From an uncultured Candidatus Actinomarina sp. (GTDB lineage: Bacteria; Actinomycetota; Acidimicrobiia; Actinomarinales; Actinomarinaceae), in NCBI GenBank assembly GCA_902604835.1, contig CACKZW010000010.1, positions 1 through 36,830 of the forward strand: 36,830 bases of DNA, in the 5' to 3' direction. The translations under genes were made by a program, and so were the position numbers. Of this stretch, positions 8,286 through 15,561 are shown one piece after another (position 1 is the first letter of the stretch; the number at the start of each line of letters is the position of its first letter). The notes under the pieces are model-generated. The model worked only from the letters and a program-made list of their open reading frames with translations, was not told the origin of the DNA and did no database searches.

Positions 8286-11200
8286 GTGGCAAAAAATACA
8301 GGGCTTAATATAAATAGGAAATATACCTCACCTGGTGATCCTTATAAAGATATTGTTTGGGAGAAAAGAAGCTCCAAGATAGCCAACCCGGATGGATCAG
8401 TAGTTTTTGAAATGAACGATATAGAAATCCCATCTACTTGGTCACAAGTAGCAACAGATATTATGGTTTCAAAATACTTCAGAAAAGCTGGAGTCCCTCA
8501 AATAGATGAAGATGGAAACGAATTACTTGATGAAAATGGACAAAAGGTCTTAGGTCCTGAAACATCATCAAAACAAGTATTTAATAGACTTGCCGAAACA
8601 TGGAGACATTGGGGAGAAAAAACAGGATACTTTGCCTCTGAAGAGGACGCTCAAGCATTTGAAGACGAACTAAAGTACATGCTTGCAACACAAATGGCGG
8701 CACCTAACAGTCCTCAATGGTTTAACACAGGTTTAAATTACAAATATGACCTTACAGGTAAAGCACAGGGTTTCTGGTTTGTTGACCCTGCAACAGGTGA
8801 ATTAACTCCAGGAGAAGATTCATACTCAAGGCCACAACCGCATGCTTGTTTTATTCAATCTATTGATGATGACCTTGTCAATGAAGGTGGAATAATGGAT
8901 TTGTGGGTTAAAGAAGCAAGACTTTTTAAATTCGGATCTGGTACAGGTACAAACTTTTCCAATTTAAGAGGAGAGGGAGAAAAGCTTTCAGGTGGTGGAA
9001 TGTCATCAGGAGTTATGTCTTTTTTAAAGATCGGTGATAGAGCCGCAGGAGCAATTAAATCTGGAGGAACTACCAGACGTGCAGCAAAGATGGTAATCCT
9101 TGATCTTGATCACCCAGATATAGAGGATTTTATAGAGTGGAAAGCAATTGAAGAAGACAAGGCAAGAGCATTAATAGCAGCTGGTTATCCGTCAGATTAC
9201 AACGGAGAAGCTTACGAGACTGTTTCTGGTCAAAACTCTAACAACTCTGTAAGAGTTCCTAATGACTTTATTAAAGCACTTGAAACAGATGGAGACTGGG
9301 AGCTTACTGCAAGAACAGATGGATCAACTATGAGAACTGTAAAGGCCCGAGATCTTTGGAACAAAATTGCAGACGCTGCATGGCGATGTGCAGATCCAGG
9401 TGTTCAATTCAATACAACTATTAACGAATGGCACACTTCTCCAGCCGGGGGCCAAATTAGAGCATCAAATCCATGTTCAGAATACTTATTCTTAGACAAT
9501 ACAGCGTGTAACTTGGCTAGTTTGAACTTAGTAAAGTTTTATGATGACGAAAAACAAGTTTTTGATATTGATTCGTACAAACATGCCCTAAGAATTTGGA
9601 CAGTTGTATTAGAAATATCGGTTGAAATGGCTCAATTTCCCTCAAAAGAAATAGCTCAAGGTTCATATGATTACAGAACACTTGGCCTTGGGTATGCCAA
9701 TCTTGGTTCCCTTTTAATGAGAAAAGGTATTGCTTACGACTCTGACCTTGGAAGAGCAATAGCAGGAGCACTTACAGCAATGTTAACTGGTGAAGCATAT
9801 AAAACATCCGCTGAGATGGCAAGTGTTGTTGGCCCATTTCCAAAATATTCGGAAAATAAAGACAACATGCTTCGAGTAATGGGAAATCACAGAAAAGCTG
9901 CATATGATTCAAATGACTATGTTGGCATAAGCCACGACCTATTACCAATTGATCAAGAACTTTGTCCTGAAGATTTATTAAATGGTGCAAAGGCTTCTTG
10001 GGATGGAGCCCTTGAACTTGGCGAGAAGTTTGGTTACAGAAATGCTCAAGCTACAGTACTTGCTCCAACGGGAACTATCGGATTGCTAATGGACTGTGAT
10101 ACAACAGGAGTAGAACCAGACTTTGCCTTAATGAAATTTAAAAAATTAGCTGGTGGTGGTTATATGAAAATTGCAAACCAATCAATAGGTCCAGCACTTA
10201 GTGCTCTTGGATATAGTAATGAAGAGACGGAAGATATTATCGAATATGTAATTGGCTCGATGTCATTAAATGGTTCTCCATTTGTTAACAGTGAAACACT
10301 AAAAGATAAAGGCCTAAATGATCAAGATATTGAAAATATAGAAGGCTCATTGCCAGGAGCTTTTGAAATTCAACATGCTTTTAATGTTTTTGTTATAGGT
10401 GAGGAAGCCATGCAAAGATTAGGAATTTCCGAAGAAGATTATACATCTTTTGATTTCAATCTTTTAGAAACATTAGGATTTACAAAAACTGAAATTGCGG
10501 AAGCCAACAAACATATATGTGGAACTCAAACTATTGAGGGTGCTCCTCATTTGAAAGATAGCGATCTTGATGTATTTGATTGTGCAAATAAGTGTGGTAA
10601 AGATGGCGAGAGATTCATTCACTATATGGGCCATGTGAGGATGATGGCAGCTGCACAACCATTTATTTCGGGGGCTATTTCTAAAACAGTTAATATGCCT
10701 AACGAAGCAACAATAGAAGATATTGAGAACTGCTATTTTGAATCTGCTGGATTGGGAATTAAGGCAATTGCAATATATAGAGATGGCTCTAAAGCTTCTC
10801 AACCATTATCTGCATCTTCAGATGATGGAGAATCGGAAGAGTCAGATCCGCAGGTCTCTGAAATAATTGAAAGTGAATCAATGTTAATGAATGGAAACTA
10901 TCCTTCAGGAACAAGCCCATCAAAAGCTTATGCTGGAACAACTAGGCCAAGGTTTTTATTACCCGAAAGAAGAGAGGGATGGACACAAGAAGCAAAAATT
11001 GCAGGGCACAAAGTATATCTTAGAACTGGAGAATATCCAGACGGAACTCTTGGTGAAGTTTTCATAGATATTGCAAAAGAGGGTGCAACACTAAAAGGAG
11101 TTCTTGGATGTTTTGCTATCGCTGTATCTAAAGGACTTCAATATGGTGTTCCTTTAGAGGAGTTTGTTGATACTTTTACTTTTCAGACATTTGAACCACG

Positions 11201-11675
11201 CGGGATGGTCGAAGGACACGAAAATATAAAAATGAGCAATTCAATTGTTGACTATGTCTTTAGAGCACTTGGTCTAGAATATTTGAATCGAACAGACATA
11301 GTACAAAATCCACCCAAAGAAATAGATGAACCTGTTCAAGAAGCTCCAGCTACTCCTGTTCAAGAAGCTCCAGCTACTCCTGTTCAAGATAGAGCTGATT
11401 CATCTACTGAGATCCAAGAAGTAGAACCAACAAACAATACAAAAATTGATCAATCAATGATTAGTAATCAAGAGGTTCAGTTTGTTACAAAAATACAAGA
11501 ATCAGAGGTTTTAGAAGTAGCTGATGTTACAGCAAATTCGGTCACCACAGTTCAAGAAGTACTTGGAGATATGATGGGAGACGCACCAGCCTGTAATGAA
11601 TGTGGTCACATAACTATAAGAAACGGTTCATGTTACAAATGCTTAAATTGTGGAAATTCTTTAGGTTGTAGTTAA
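8286..11675 (+). CDS. nrdJ: B12-dependent (class II) ribonucleotide reductase
   Basis: This 1129-residue enzyme reduces ribonucleotides to deoxyribonucleotides using adenosylcobalamin. The GTG start is set by AAGGAG 5 bases upstream. In the barrel, Cys188 (HACFIQS) and Cys408 (TACNL) are the redox pair. NPCSE supplies Asn395, the radical Cys397 and Glu399; the 11-residue spacing to Cys408 is typical of class II. The motif GTIGLLMDCDTTGVEPDF follows. A TSCPD-type domain occupies about residues 905-1010, then a low-complexity linker with a duplicated QEAPATPV unit. The C-terminal Cys-rich tail (CNECGH, then CYKCLNCG, then GCS) would bind zinc and shuttle reducing equivalents. Two NrdR boxes in the promoter imply dNTP-dependent repression. 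Its stop overlaps the convergent GT2 gene. Confidence 0.97.
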   Translation: MAKNTGLNINRKYTSPGDPYKDIVWEKRSSKIANPDGSVVFEMNDIEIPSTWSQVATDIMVSKYFRKAGVPQIDEDGNELLDENGQKVLGPETSSKQVFNRLAETWRHWGEKTGYFASEEDAQAFEDELKYMLATQMAAPNSPQWFNTGLNYKYDLTGKAQGFWFVDPATGELTPGEDSYSRPQPHACFIQSIDDDLVNEGGIMDLWVKEARLFKFGSGTGTNFSNLRGEGEKLSGGGMSSGVMSFLKIGDRAAGAIKSGGTTRRAAKMVILDLDHPDIEDFIEWKAIEEDKARALIAAGYPSDYNGEAYETVSGQNSNNSVRVPNDFIKALETDGDWELTARTDGSTMRTVKARDLWNKIADAAWRCADPGVQFNTTINEWHTSPAGGQIRASNPCSEYLFLDNTACNLASLNLVKFYDDEKQVFDIDSYKHALRIWTVVLEISVEMAQFPSKEIAQGSYDYRTLGLGYANLGSLLMRKGIAYDSDLGRAIAGALTAMLTGEAYKTSAEMASVVGPFPKYSENKDNMLRVMGNHRKAAYDSNDYVGISHDLLPIDQELCPEDLLNGAKASWDGALELGEKFGYRNAQATVLAPTGTIGLLMDCDTTGVEPDFALMKFKKLAGGGYMKIANQSIGPALSALGYSNEETEDIIEYVIGSMSLNGSPFVNSETLKDKGLNDQDIENIEGSLPGAFEIQHAFNVFVIGEEAMQRLGISEEDYTSFDFNLLETLGFTKTEIAEANKHICGTQTIEGAPHLKDSDLDVFDCANKCGKDGERFIHYMGHVRMMAAAQPFISGAISKTVNMPNEATIEDIENCYFESAGLGIKAIAIYRDGSKASQPLSASSDDGESEESDPQVSEIIESESMLMNGNYPSGTSPSKAYAGTTRPRFLLPERREGWTQEAKIAGHKVYLRTGEYPDGTLGEVFIDIAKEGATLKGVLGCFAIAVSKGLQYGVPLEEFVDTFTFQTFEPRGMVEGHENIKMSNSIVDYVFRALGLEYLNRTDIVQNPPKEIDEPVQEAPATPVQEAPATPVQDRADSSTEIQEVEPTNNTKIDQSMISNQEVQFVTKIQESEVLEVADVTANSVTTVQEVLGDMMGDAPACNECGHITIRNGSCYKCLNCGNSLGCS
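11331..11389 (+). repeat. 24-bp tandem repeat within the nrdJ linker
   Basis: Two identical 24-bp units (11331-11354 and 11355-11378) plus 11 bases of a third encode a repeated Pro-Val-Gln-Glu-Ala-Pro-Ala-Thr linker. It keeps the frame and is prone to copy-number change by slippage. Confidence 0.95.
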
Positions 11676-12364
11676 TTAAGAAATCTATATTTTATTGTAC
11701 TAATTAAATACTGAGCCCCATCAACAGTCTTTATTTTCTTTCCCTCAGCATAAGATCGACCTTCATAAGCTATAGGAAGTTCCAAAACAGATTTGTTGTA
11801 TTTTAAAAATTTTGAAAGTAATTCAACTTCGATTGAAAATCCATTTTCCTTAAGTTCGGTATTTATAAAAAAATTAGACGGCATGAGCTTATAACAAGTT
11901 GCAACGTCTGATATTCTATAGAAATTAACCATTGAAAAAAATAATGACACTACTTTATTAGCAAAAAATGTTCTTAAGTAAATATTTTTTCTTCTCTTGT
12001 TTCCTATAAATCGAGACCCAAGTATTAAAGAGTCTTGATTTTTTTTTGCTAAATCAAACATTTCAACAATATCCTTAGGAAAATACTCCAGGTCAGCATC
12101 ATGAATCACTACATGTGAAGTTTTTATTAAACCTCTACTAAAACTCAGAGCAGACCCTTTTCCTTTATCTTGATTTGTTTTATATAGTTCAATCTTGTTA
12201 TGTTGAGTTGCTAAATTCTTAGCAATTTCATAAGAATTATCTGTCGAATTATTATCAATTAAAAATATAGATGAATAAACATCATTGGAAAGTAAACGAT
12301 TAACTGATTCTTCAAGAAACTGTTCTTCATTAAAAAAAGGAACAATTACTGATAAATTTATCAC
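11672..12364 (-). CDS. GT2-family glycosyltransferase (polyprenol-phosphate sugar synthase-like)
   Basis: This 230-residue, GT-A fold protein starts LSVIVPFFNEEQFLEESV. It has the nucleotide-binding IDNNSTDNSYEIA, NQDKGKGSALSFSRG, the DxD metal site in IHDADLEYFP, and ILGSRFIGNKRRKN. The C-terminal part has DVATCYKLMP and NGFSIEVELLSKFLKY, as in polyprenyl-phosphate glycosyltransferases. It therefore probably makes a lipid-linked sugar donor at the inner face of the membrane. The start is GTG at 12364, next to the promoter region of tRNA-Val on the other strand. Its 3' end overlaps nrdJ by 4 bases. Confidence 0.82.
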   Translation of the reverse strand: MINLSVIVPFFNEEQFLEESVNRLLSNDVYSSIFLIDNNSTDNSYEIAKNLATQHNKIELYKTNQDKGKGSALSFSRGLIKTSHVVIHDADLEYFPKDIVEMFDLAKKNQDSLILGSRFIGNKRRKNIYLRTFFANKVVSLFFSMVNFYRISDVATCYKLMPSNFFINTELKENGFSIEVELLSKFLKYNKSVLELPIAYEGRSYAEGKKIKTVDGAQYLISTIKYRFLN

Positions 12365-12386
12365 TAACTAATTATATACCTCATAT

Positions 12387-12392
12387 TATAAT
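12387..12392 (+). promoter_or_regulatory. -10 box of tRNA-Val
   Basis: A perfect TATAAT ends 9 bases before the first base of the tRNA. No convincing -35 element is visible. Confidence 0.6.
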
Positions 12393-12401
12393 TATTAACT
12401 C

Positions 12402-12475
12402 GGGCGCTTAGCTCAGTCTGGCAGAGCGCTTCCCTTACAAGGAAGAAGTCACAGGTTCAAATCCTGTAGCGCCCA
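12402..12475 (+). tRNA. tRNA-Val(UAC)
   Basis: This is a 74-base cloverleaf. The acceptor stem GGGCGCT pairs with AGCGCCC, the D-stem GCTC pairs with GAGC, and the anticodon stem CTTCC/GGAAG encloses the loop CTTACAA (anticodon TAC). The T-stem ACAGG/CCTGT encloses TTCAAAT. The discriminator base is A and CCA is not encoded. The gene is intact, but its 3' part from the anticodon stem onward is duplicated twice downstream. The present 3' half was therefore supplied by an integrated element that restored the gene. Confidence 0.96.
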
Positions 12476-12478
12476 CAA
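12433..12478 (+). repeat. att core copy 1 (inside tRNA-Val)
   Basis: The 46 bases from the anticodon stem (CCTTACAAGG) to three bases past the discriminator are identical to copies at 13688 and 15562. Identity with copy 2 continues for nine further bases (GGGTTTTTC). It is the left boundary of element 1. Confidence 0.93.
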
Positions 12479-12515
12479 GGGTTTTTCCAAAAATATTATT
12501 AGAAAAACCTAATCA

Positions 12516-12537
12516 CACACACATTTCACACACATTT
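12516..12537 (+). repeat. Element 1 left arm: tandem 11-bp repeat
   Basis: Two exact adjacent copies of CACACACATTT, starting 37 bases after the end of att copy 1. They are likely integrase arm-type sites, by analogy with lambda-like attachment sites. They are matched by a similar pair at the other end of the element. Confidence 0.75.
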
Positions 12538-12541
12538 TTGA

Positions 12542-12547
12542 GATAAT
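12542..12547 (+). promoter_or_regulatory. -10-like box before the element 1 gene
   Basis: GATAAT lies 6 bases before the GTG start at 12554 and there is no Shine-Dalgarno. This spacing would give a leaderless mRNA. Confidence 0.4.
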
Positions 12548-12553
12548 TGTTTT

Positions 12554-13543
12554 GTGCAAGTATCAAAAGATTTCAAAAAAACAATCAATAGGAATCCGTT
12601 TAATGAAAAATTAATTCATAGATATTACTTAGAGTCTCTATATTTCTTTGATAATACGATTGATAAGTCTTCTTTAATACCAAAATTAGAAAACCCAAGG
12701 ATAAAATTTAACAATCTAGCATTAGTGGTTCCAGAAGATGCAAGAAAGATTGGTTATAGACCCGATTTCACTTTGTACTTTAAAAACTACCAAAAAGAAG
12801 TGCCCGTAGAGGTCAAGTGGAAGTCAAGTGAATTCAATAAAAAGAACCAAATTGATTATATAAAAAATAATAATGGCTTTTTGGTTGTGTTTGAAAATGA
12901 TTCTGAGGTTGGTGTTCCAACTGTTGTTATAAATTCAAAAGACTTTCAAGAATGGATGGCTAAAAGAATTTATACATTAACTAGAGATTCTTTGAATAGT
13001 AAAAACATAGGGGACACAACTGGAAATAAATGGTTAGTCGCATTAAGGGGTGAAAGCCCAATGATTAACTTTAAAAGAATGATGAATGCTACTAATCAAA
13101 ATTTTTGGGCTTTTAAAAATTCGAAATATGTCACAAACCAAATATTTAATTTACAAAAAAATGACAAAATGATTTTTCTCTTTTTTAAGAGTCCGAATAC
13201 TGGAATGGGTATGACTTCAGGTCAACAAAACAAAAAAATTGAGATTCTGGGTTGGGCTGAGGTTAATATTATTGAGCCTTACTATATTTGTTTAGAAGGT
13301 GAACAAGCAGAGTTTTTTGAAAAAATAAGAAAGCAAAATAATCAAATAATTTCTGTTGCTGACAGAAAATGGGTTCATTTTATAGATTTCAAAATTAATG
13401 AATTTCAAGACAATATCTCAATAGTTAGAAGAAGAGGACAATTAGATAATTACTTGGTAAATTCGAGCAATCAAGGCGGTGCCTTGACATCAATACCTCA
13501 AAATATATATGAAGATTGTATTTCATATATAAAAACTCAGTAA
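12554..13543 (+). CDS. PD-(D/E)XK nuclease-like protein with EVE/PUA-like C-terminal domain
   Basis: This 329-residue protein is the only gene of element 1. Residues 1-150 show a PD-(D/E)XK pattern: a helix with Glu27, then YRPDFTLYF (Asp71), then VPVEVKWKSS (Glu86-x-Lys88), followed by a helix and strand. Residues about 155-290 (NKWLVALRGE, FWAFKNSKYV, KNDKMIFLFFK, EILGWAEVNIIEPYYI) look like an EVE/PUA-type fold. In other proteins that fold reads modified bases and is often joined to restriction nucleases. I infer a modification-dependent (type IV-like) restriction enzyme guarding against phage. There is no signal peptide and no partner gene. The nuclease motif is fairly clear; the C-terminal assignment is tentative. 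Confidence 0.6.
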   Translation: MQVSKDFKKTINRNPFNEKLIHRYYLESLYFFDNTIDKSSLIPKLENPRIKFNNLALVVPEDARKIGYRPDFTLYFKNYQKEVPVEVKWKSSEFNKKNQIDYIKNNNGFLVVFENDSEVGVPTVVINSKDFQEWMAKRIYTLTRDSLNSKNIGDTTGNKWLVALRGESPMINFKRMMNATNQNFWAFKNSKYVTNQIFNLQKNDKMIFLFFKSPNTGMGMTSGQQNKKIEILGWAEVNIIEPYYICLEGEQAEFFEKIRKQNNQIISVADRKWVHFIDFKINEFQDNISIVRRRGQLDNYLVNSSNQGGALTSIPQNIYEDCISYIKTQ

Positions 13544-13548
13544 AAAAA

Positions 13549-13570
13549 CACACACACTACACACACATTT
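13549..13570 (+). repeat. Element 1 right arm: tandem 11-bp repeat
   Basis: CACACACACTA followed directly by CACACACATTT, in the same orientation as the left pair. It ends 117 bases before att copy 2 and begins 5 bases after the nuclease gene's stop codon. Confidence 0.72.
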
Positions 13571-13603
13571 TGTAAAAAAACGTAAGATACAGACTGATGT
13601 CTT

Positions 13604-13674
13604 CTAGTACTACCTAGTACAGCCGTTACATTTACTGATGTTTTAAATTGATACTCTCTAGTATTTTCTAGTAT
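13604..13674 (+). repeat. Element 1 right end: two pairs of 10-bp-phased CTAGTA repeats
   Basis: CTAGTAC occurs at 13604 and 13614, and CTAGTAT at 13658 and 13668. Each pair is spaced 10 bp and the pairs lie exactly 54 bp apart. ACTGATGT also recurs (13593 and 13634). The helical phasing suggests cooperative binding of a small protein, such as an excisionase, beside the attachment site. Confidence 0.72.
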
Positions 13675-13687
13675 TCAAATAATCATT

Positions 13688-13733
13688 CCTTACAAGGAAG
13701 AAGTCACAGGTTCAAATCCTGTAGCGCCCACAA
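13688..13733 (+). repeat. att core copy 2 (element 1 / element 2 junction)
   Basis: An exact 46-bp copy of the tRNA-Val 3' part, continuing with the same nine bases (GGGTTTTTC) as copy 1. It lacks the 5' half of a tRNA, so it is an attachment-site remnant and not a gene. Confidence 0.93.
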
Positions 13734-13769
13734 GGGTTTTTCAAAAATTATATTTAAAAACAGACGTTT

Positions 13770-13791
13770 CCCCTACATTCCCCCTACATTT
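13770..13791 (+). repeat. Element 2 left arm: tandem 11-bp repeat
   Basis: CCCCTACATTC followed directly by CCCCTACATTT, starting 36 bases after the end of att copy 2. Element 1 has 37 bases at the same point. The unit shares 8 of 11 positions, including the ACATTT end, with the element 1 unit. Confidence 0.75.
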
Positions 13792-13818
13792 GGTGAATAT
13801 TATTTATAAAATAAAAGT

Positions 13819-14343
13819 ATGAAGAAATATATTTTCAAACTTGCACTTCTCATTAACCAAAAAAATCTAAAAATTAAAACTGACTACACAGTAAAAATTT
13901 TTGTCAGAGAGACAAATATAAATAGTTTAAAAAAGAATCAAGAGCTTGCAATAATTTATATTGATACAAGAGAAAATACTGTAAAACTTAAGCTTTCAGA
14001 TTTATTAAATAAAGCACCAATTGACTCTGTTTTATATAAAGTTTCGAAAGAAATAAAATTTATCAGTCAAAATATAAAAGATGGAAGAATAACCCTCGAA
14101 TACTTAATACAAAACAGTGGAAAAGCTATTGAACCAATTACAACTAAAAAAGATAAAGATGCCCCGAGACCACGGGGTGCAATACTTAGAGATTACCGTC
14201 ATTGGAGACCTTATGGTAAAGAATATCAATACTATGACTTTCCTTATGTTGATTATGATGAAGAATACGATTACTCAAAAAATAAAAGAGACCAAGTTAT
14301 ATTTAATGTTATTGTTGAAGATTTAGAATTTCTAGAGTTTTAG
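13819..14343 (+). CDS. Hypothetical protein, element 2 cargo
   Basis: This 174-residue protein matches no family I recognise. The N-terminus (MKKYIFKLALLINQ) is mildly hydrophobic but too short and polar for a clear signal peptide. The middle is Lys-rich with beta-like strands (ELAIIYIDTRENTVKLKLSDLL). A Pro/Arg stretch (DKDAPRPRGAIL) leads into a segment very rich in Tyr and Asp (about residues 130-155), and the end is acidic (VIVEDLEFLEF). A TATAAA box lies upstream without a Shine-Dalgarno. It is followed after 16 bases by the lipoprotein gene, so the two probably form one functional unit. Confidence 0.7.
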   Translation: MKKYIFKLALLINQKNLKIKTDYTVKIFVRETNINSLKKNQELAIIYIDTRENTVKLKLSDLLNKAPIDSVLYKVSKEIKFISQNIKDGRITLEYLIQNSGKAIEPITTKKDKDAPRPRGAILRDYRHWRPYGKEYQYYDFPYVDYDEEYDYSKNKRDQVIFNVIVEDLEFLEF

Positions 14344-14359
14344 TGTGATACTTTAAATT

Positions 14360-15403
14360 ATGAGAAAATTTGTCTTAATACCATTAGTTTTTTTAGTTTG
14401 TGGAGGAAACGATGTAATTCAGGAATCAAGTCCAACAATTACAGATGCAGAAATAAACTCTACTACATCCACATCTACAACAACTTATGACGCTGAACTC
14501 GCTTGGGATAATTTCTTAGAGGCTTGGGAAAATAATTTAAAGACAGAGTTGATACTCAGTAGTAATGAGATTGGTATGACTGAAGAATTAAGTAAATTAT
14601 GGATTTGGCAAGGAGATAAGAATAATTTAAATCAATATCTTTTTAAAATAGAGGTAAATGGTTTAATTTGCACTCGTATTTATAACAGTATGGGTTGGGC
14701 CTTACTGGATGAAATTCATCCGATAGAAAAAGATTATCAAAGTTCTCATACTTACAAATGCGATGAGTCAGGAAACTTGTATCTTTTTGGTGTCCCATTT
14801 TATTATCAAGATAGTTGGTGGATATTTCACAATATTGAACTTGATGTGGACATCCAAGATTGTAATGACCCTTGTGCTAGTAGCGCACAAAATTATGCTT
14901 CAAAGTTTATCATCGATAAGCCACAAATCACTGAAACGAACCGTGAAAAACAAGCTGTAATAAAATACAGAAAAGGTTGGGAGGATAGTTTAATTTCCTA
15001 TCCAGAACTTACGAGTGATGAAATTAATACATCCCTTCTTTTAGAGGAATACGAATTTGAGTACGATTGGAGTTTTGAAACAATAATAGAAGAGGTTACT
15101 TTTGTTTGTAAACATAAAACAACTGGTACCTCAATAATGGCATTCGCTAACGAAAACCATCCCCTATTAATAAATAAAGATTTCTACAGATATCAAATAG
15201 AAGTTCATTACAACTGCTCTAGTGAAGAAAACGATGGTTTTGTTCTTTACGGCCCTTTATTCTTTCAAGATAATCAATGGTGGGGTTTTGTCGAATATGA
15301 AGATAAGTATACTTCCAATTATGATGTAGAAAATTTATATGCCTTTATGAACAAATTTGTTAAAAGAGTTTCTTTAGGTCAAAAAATACTACCGTCTAGA
15401 TAG
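14360..15403 (+). CDS. Putative lipoprotein with internal duplication, element 2 cargo
   Basis: This 347-residue protein has a very short export signal (MRKFVLIPLVFLVCGGND) with a lipobox-like FLVC. A Ser/Thr-rich linker (residues about 25-45) is typical of surface lipoproteins. The mature part seems to be two copies of one domain. AWDNFLEAWENNLKTEL matches KYRKGWEDSLISYPELT, GVPFYYQDSWWIFHNIELD matches YGPLFFQDNQWWGFVEYED, and both halves hold paired Cys. No family is recognised. On a mobile element, a surface lipoprotein could serve superinfection exclusion or receptor masking, which is inference. A GATACT box sits 7 bases before the ATG, so it may also have its own leaderless promoter. Confidence 0.72.
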   Translation: MRKFVLIPLVFLVCGGNDVIQESSPTITDAEINSTTSTSTTTYDAELAWDNFLEAWENNLKTELILSSNEIGMTEELSKLWIWQGDKNNLNQYLFKIEVNGLICTRIYNSMGWALLDEIHPIEKDYQSSHTYKCDESGNLYLFGVPFYYQDSWWIFHNIELDVDIQDCNDPCASSAQNYASKFIIDKPQITETNREKQAVIKYRKGWEDSLISYPELTSDEINTSLLLEEYEFEYDWSFETIIEEVTFVCKHKTTGTSIMAFANENHPLLINKDFYRYQIEVHYNCSSEENDGFVLYGPLFFQDNQWWGFVEYEDKYTSNYDVENLYAFMNKFVKRVSLGQKILPSR

Positions 15404-15410
15404 TTTTAGA

Positions 15411-15443
15411 AATTTACATTTCCCCTACATTTCCCCTACATTT
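15411..15443 (+). repeat. Element 2 right arm: tandem 11-bp repeats
   Basis: Two exact copies of CCCCTACATTT (15422-15432 and 15433-15443) are preceded by a degenerate third unit AATTTACATTT (15411-15421). The set ends 118 bases before att copy 3, matching 117 in element 1. Confidence 0.75.
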
Positions 15444-15468
15444 AGAACAAAATTATTTCCATTGGTTT

Positions 15469-15540
15469 CCGTATGTTTTCAAAGGTAATCGTATAAGCCT
15501 TTAATCACTGGACTAAAAATAGCCGTAGGTTTTCATAGGT
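15469..15540 (+). repeat. Element 2 right end: 18-bp direct repeat with 54-bp spacing
   Basis: CCGTATGTTTTCAAAGGT (15469-15486) and CCGTAGGTTTTCATAGGT (15523-15540) match at 16 of 18 positions and lie exactly 54 bp apart. Within each, two GGT-type half-sites are spaced 10 bp (TAGGT at 15526 and 15536). This is the same phasing as in element 1 with a different sequence. Confidence 0.72.
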
Positions 15541-15561
15541 TGCCGAATTTAAAAGTTCTTA

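Larger units (their letters stand above)
12433..13687 (+). mobile_element. Element 1: 1255-bp integrase-less tRNA-Val island
   Basis: Bounded by att copies 1 and 2, it carries a single gene (12554-13543). Inside the left core is a tandem 11-bp repeat (12516-12537) and after the gene another (13549-13570). A right-end region holds 10-bp-phased CTAGTA repeats. No integrase, excisionase, replication or transfer gene is present, so movement must depend on proteins supplied in trans. Tyrosine recombinases of genomic islands commonly use tRNA anticodon-loop to 3'-end targets; that part is established knowledge. That this unit still moves is inference. Confidence 0.82.
13688..15561 (+). mobile_element. 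Element 2: 1874-bp integrase-less tRNA-Val island
   Basis: Bounded by att copies 2 and 3, it carries two genes (13819-14343 and 14360-15403) and no recombination gene. It has the same end layout as element 1 with different repeat sequences: tandem 11-mers 36 bases inside the left core, tandem 11-mers ending 118 bases before the right core, and a repeated right-end motif with 54-bp spacing. Elements 1 and 2 are therefore the same kind of element with separate specificities and cargo. Confidence 0.82.

Noticed and set aside
9517..10802. Several long minus-strand frames within nrdJ
   Set aside because: nrdJ is unambiguous by motifs throughout. The opposite frames are compositional shadows.
13688..13733. 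A second tRNA-Val gene, and a third at 15562
   Set aside because: Only the 3' part from the anticodon stem is present; there is no D-arm or 5' acceptor strand. They are attachment-site copies.
12516..15443. CRISPR-like repeats
   Set aside because: The repeats are 11 bp, directly adjacent in pairs without spacers, and there are no cas genes.
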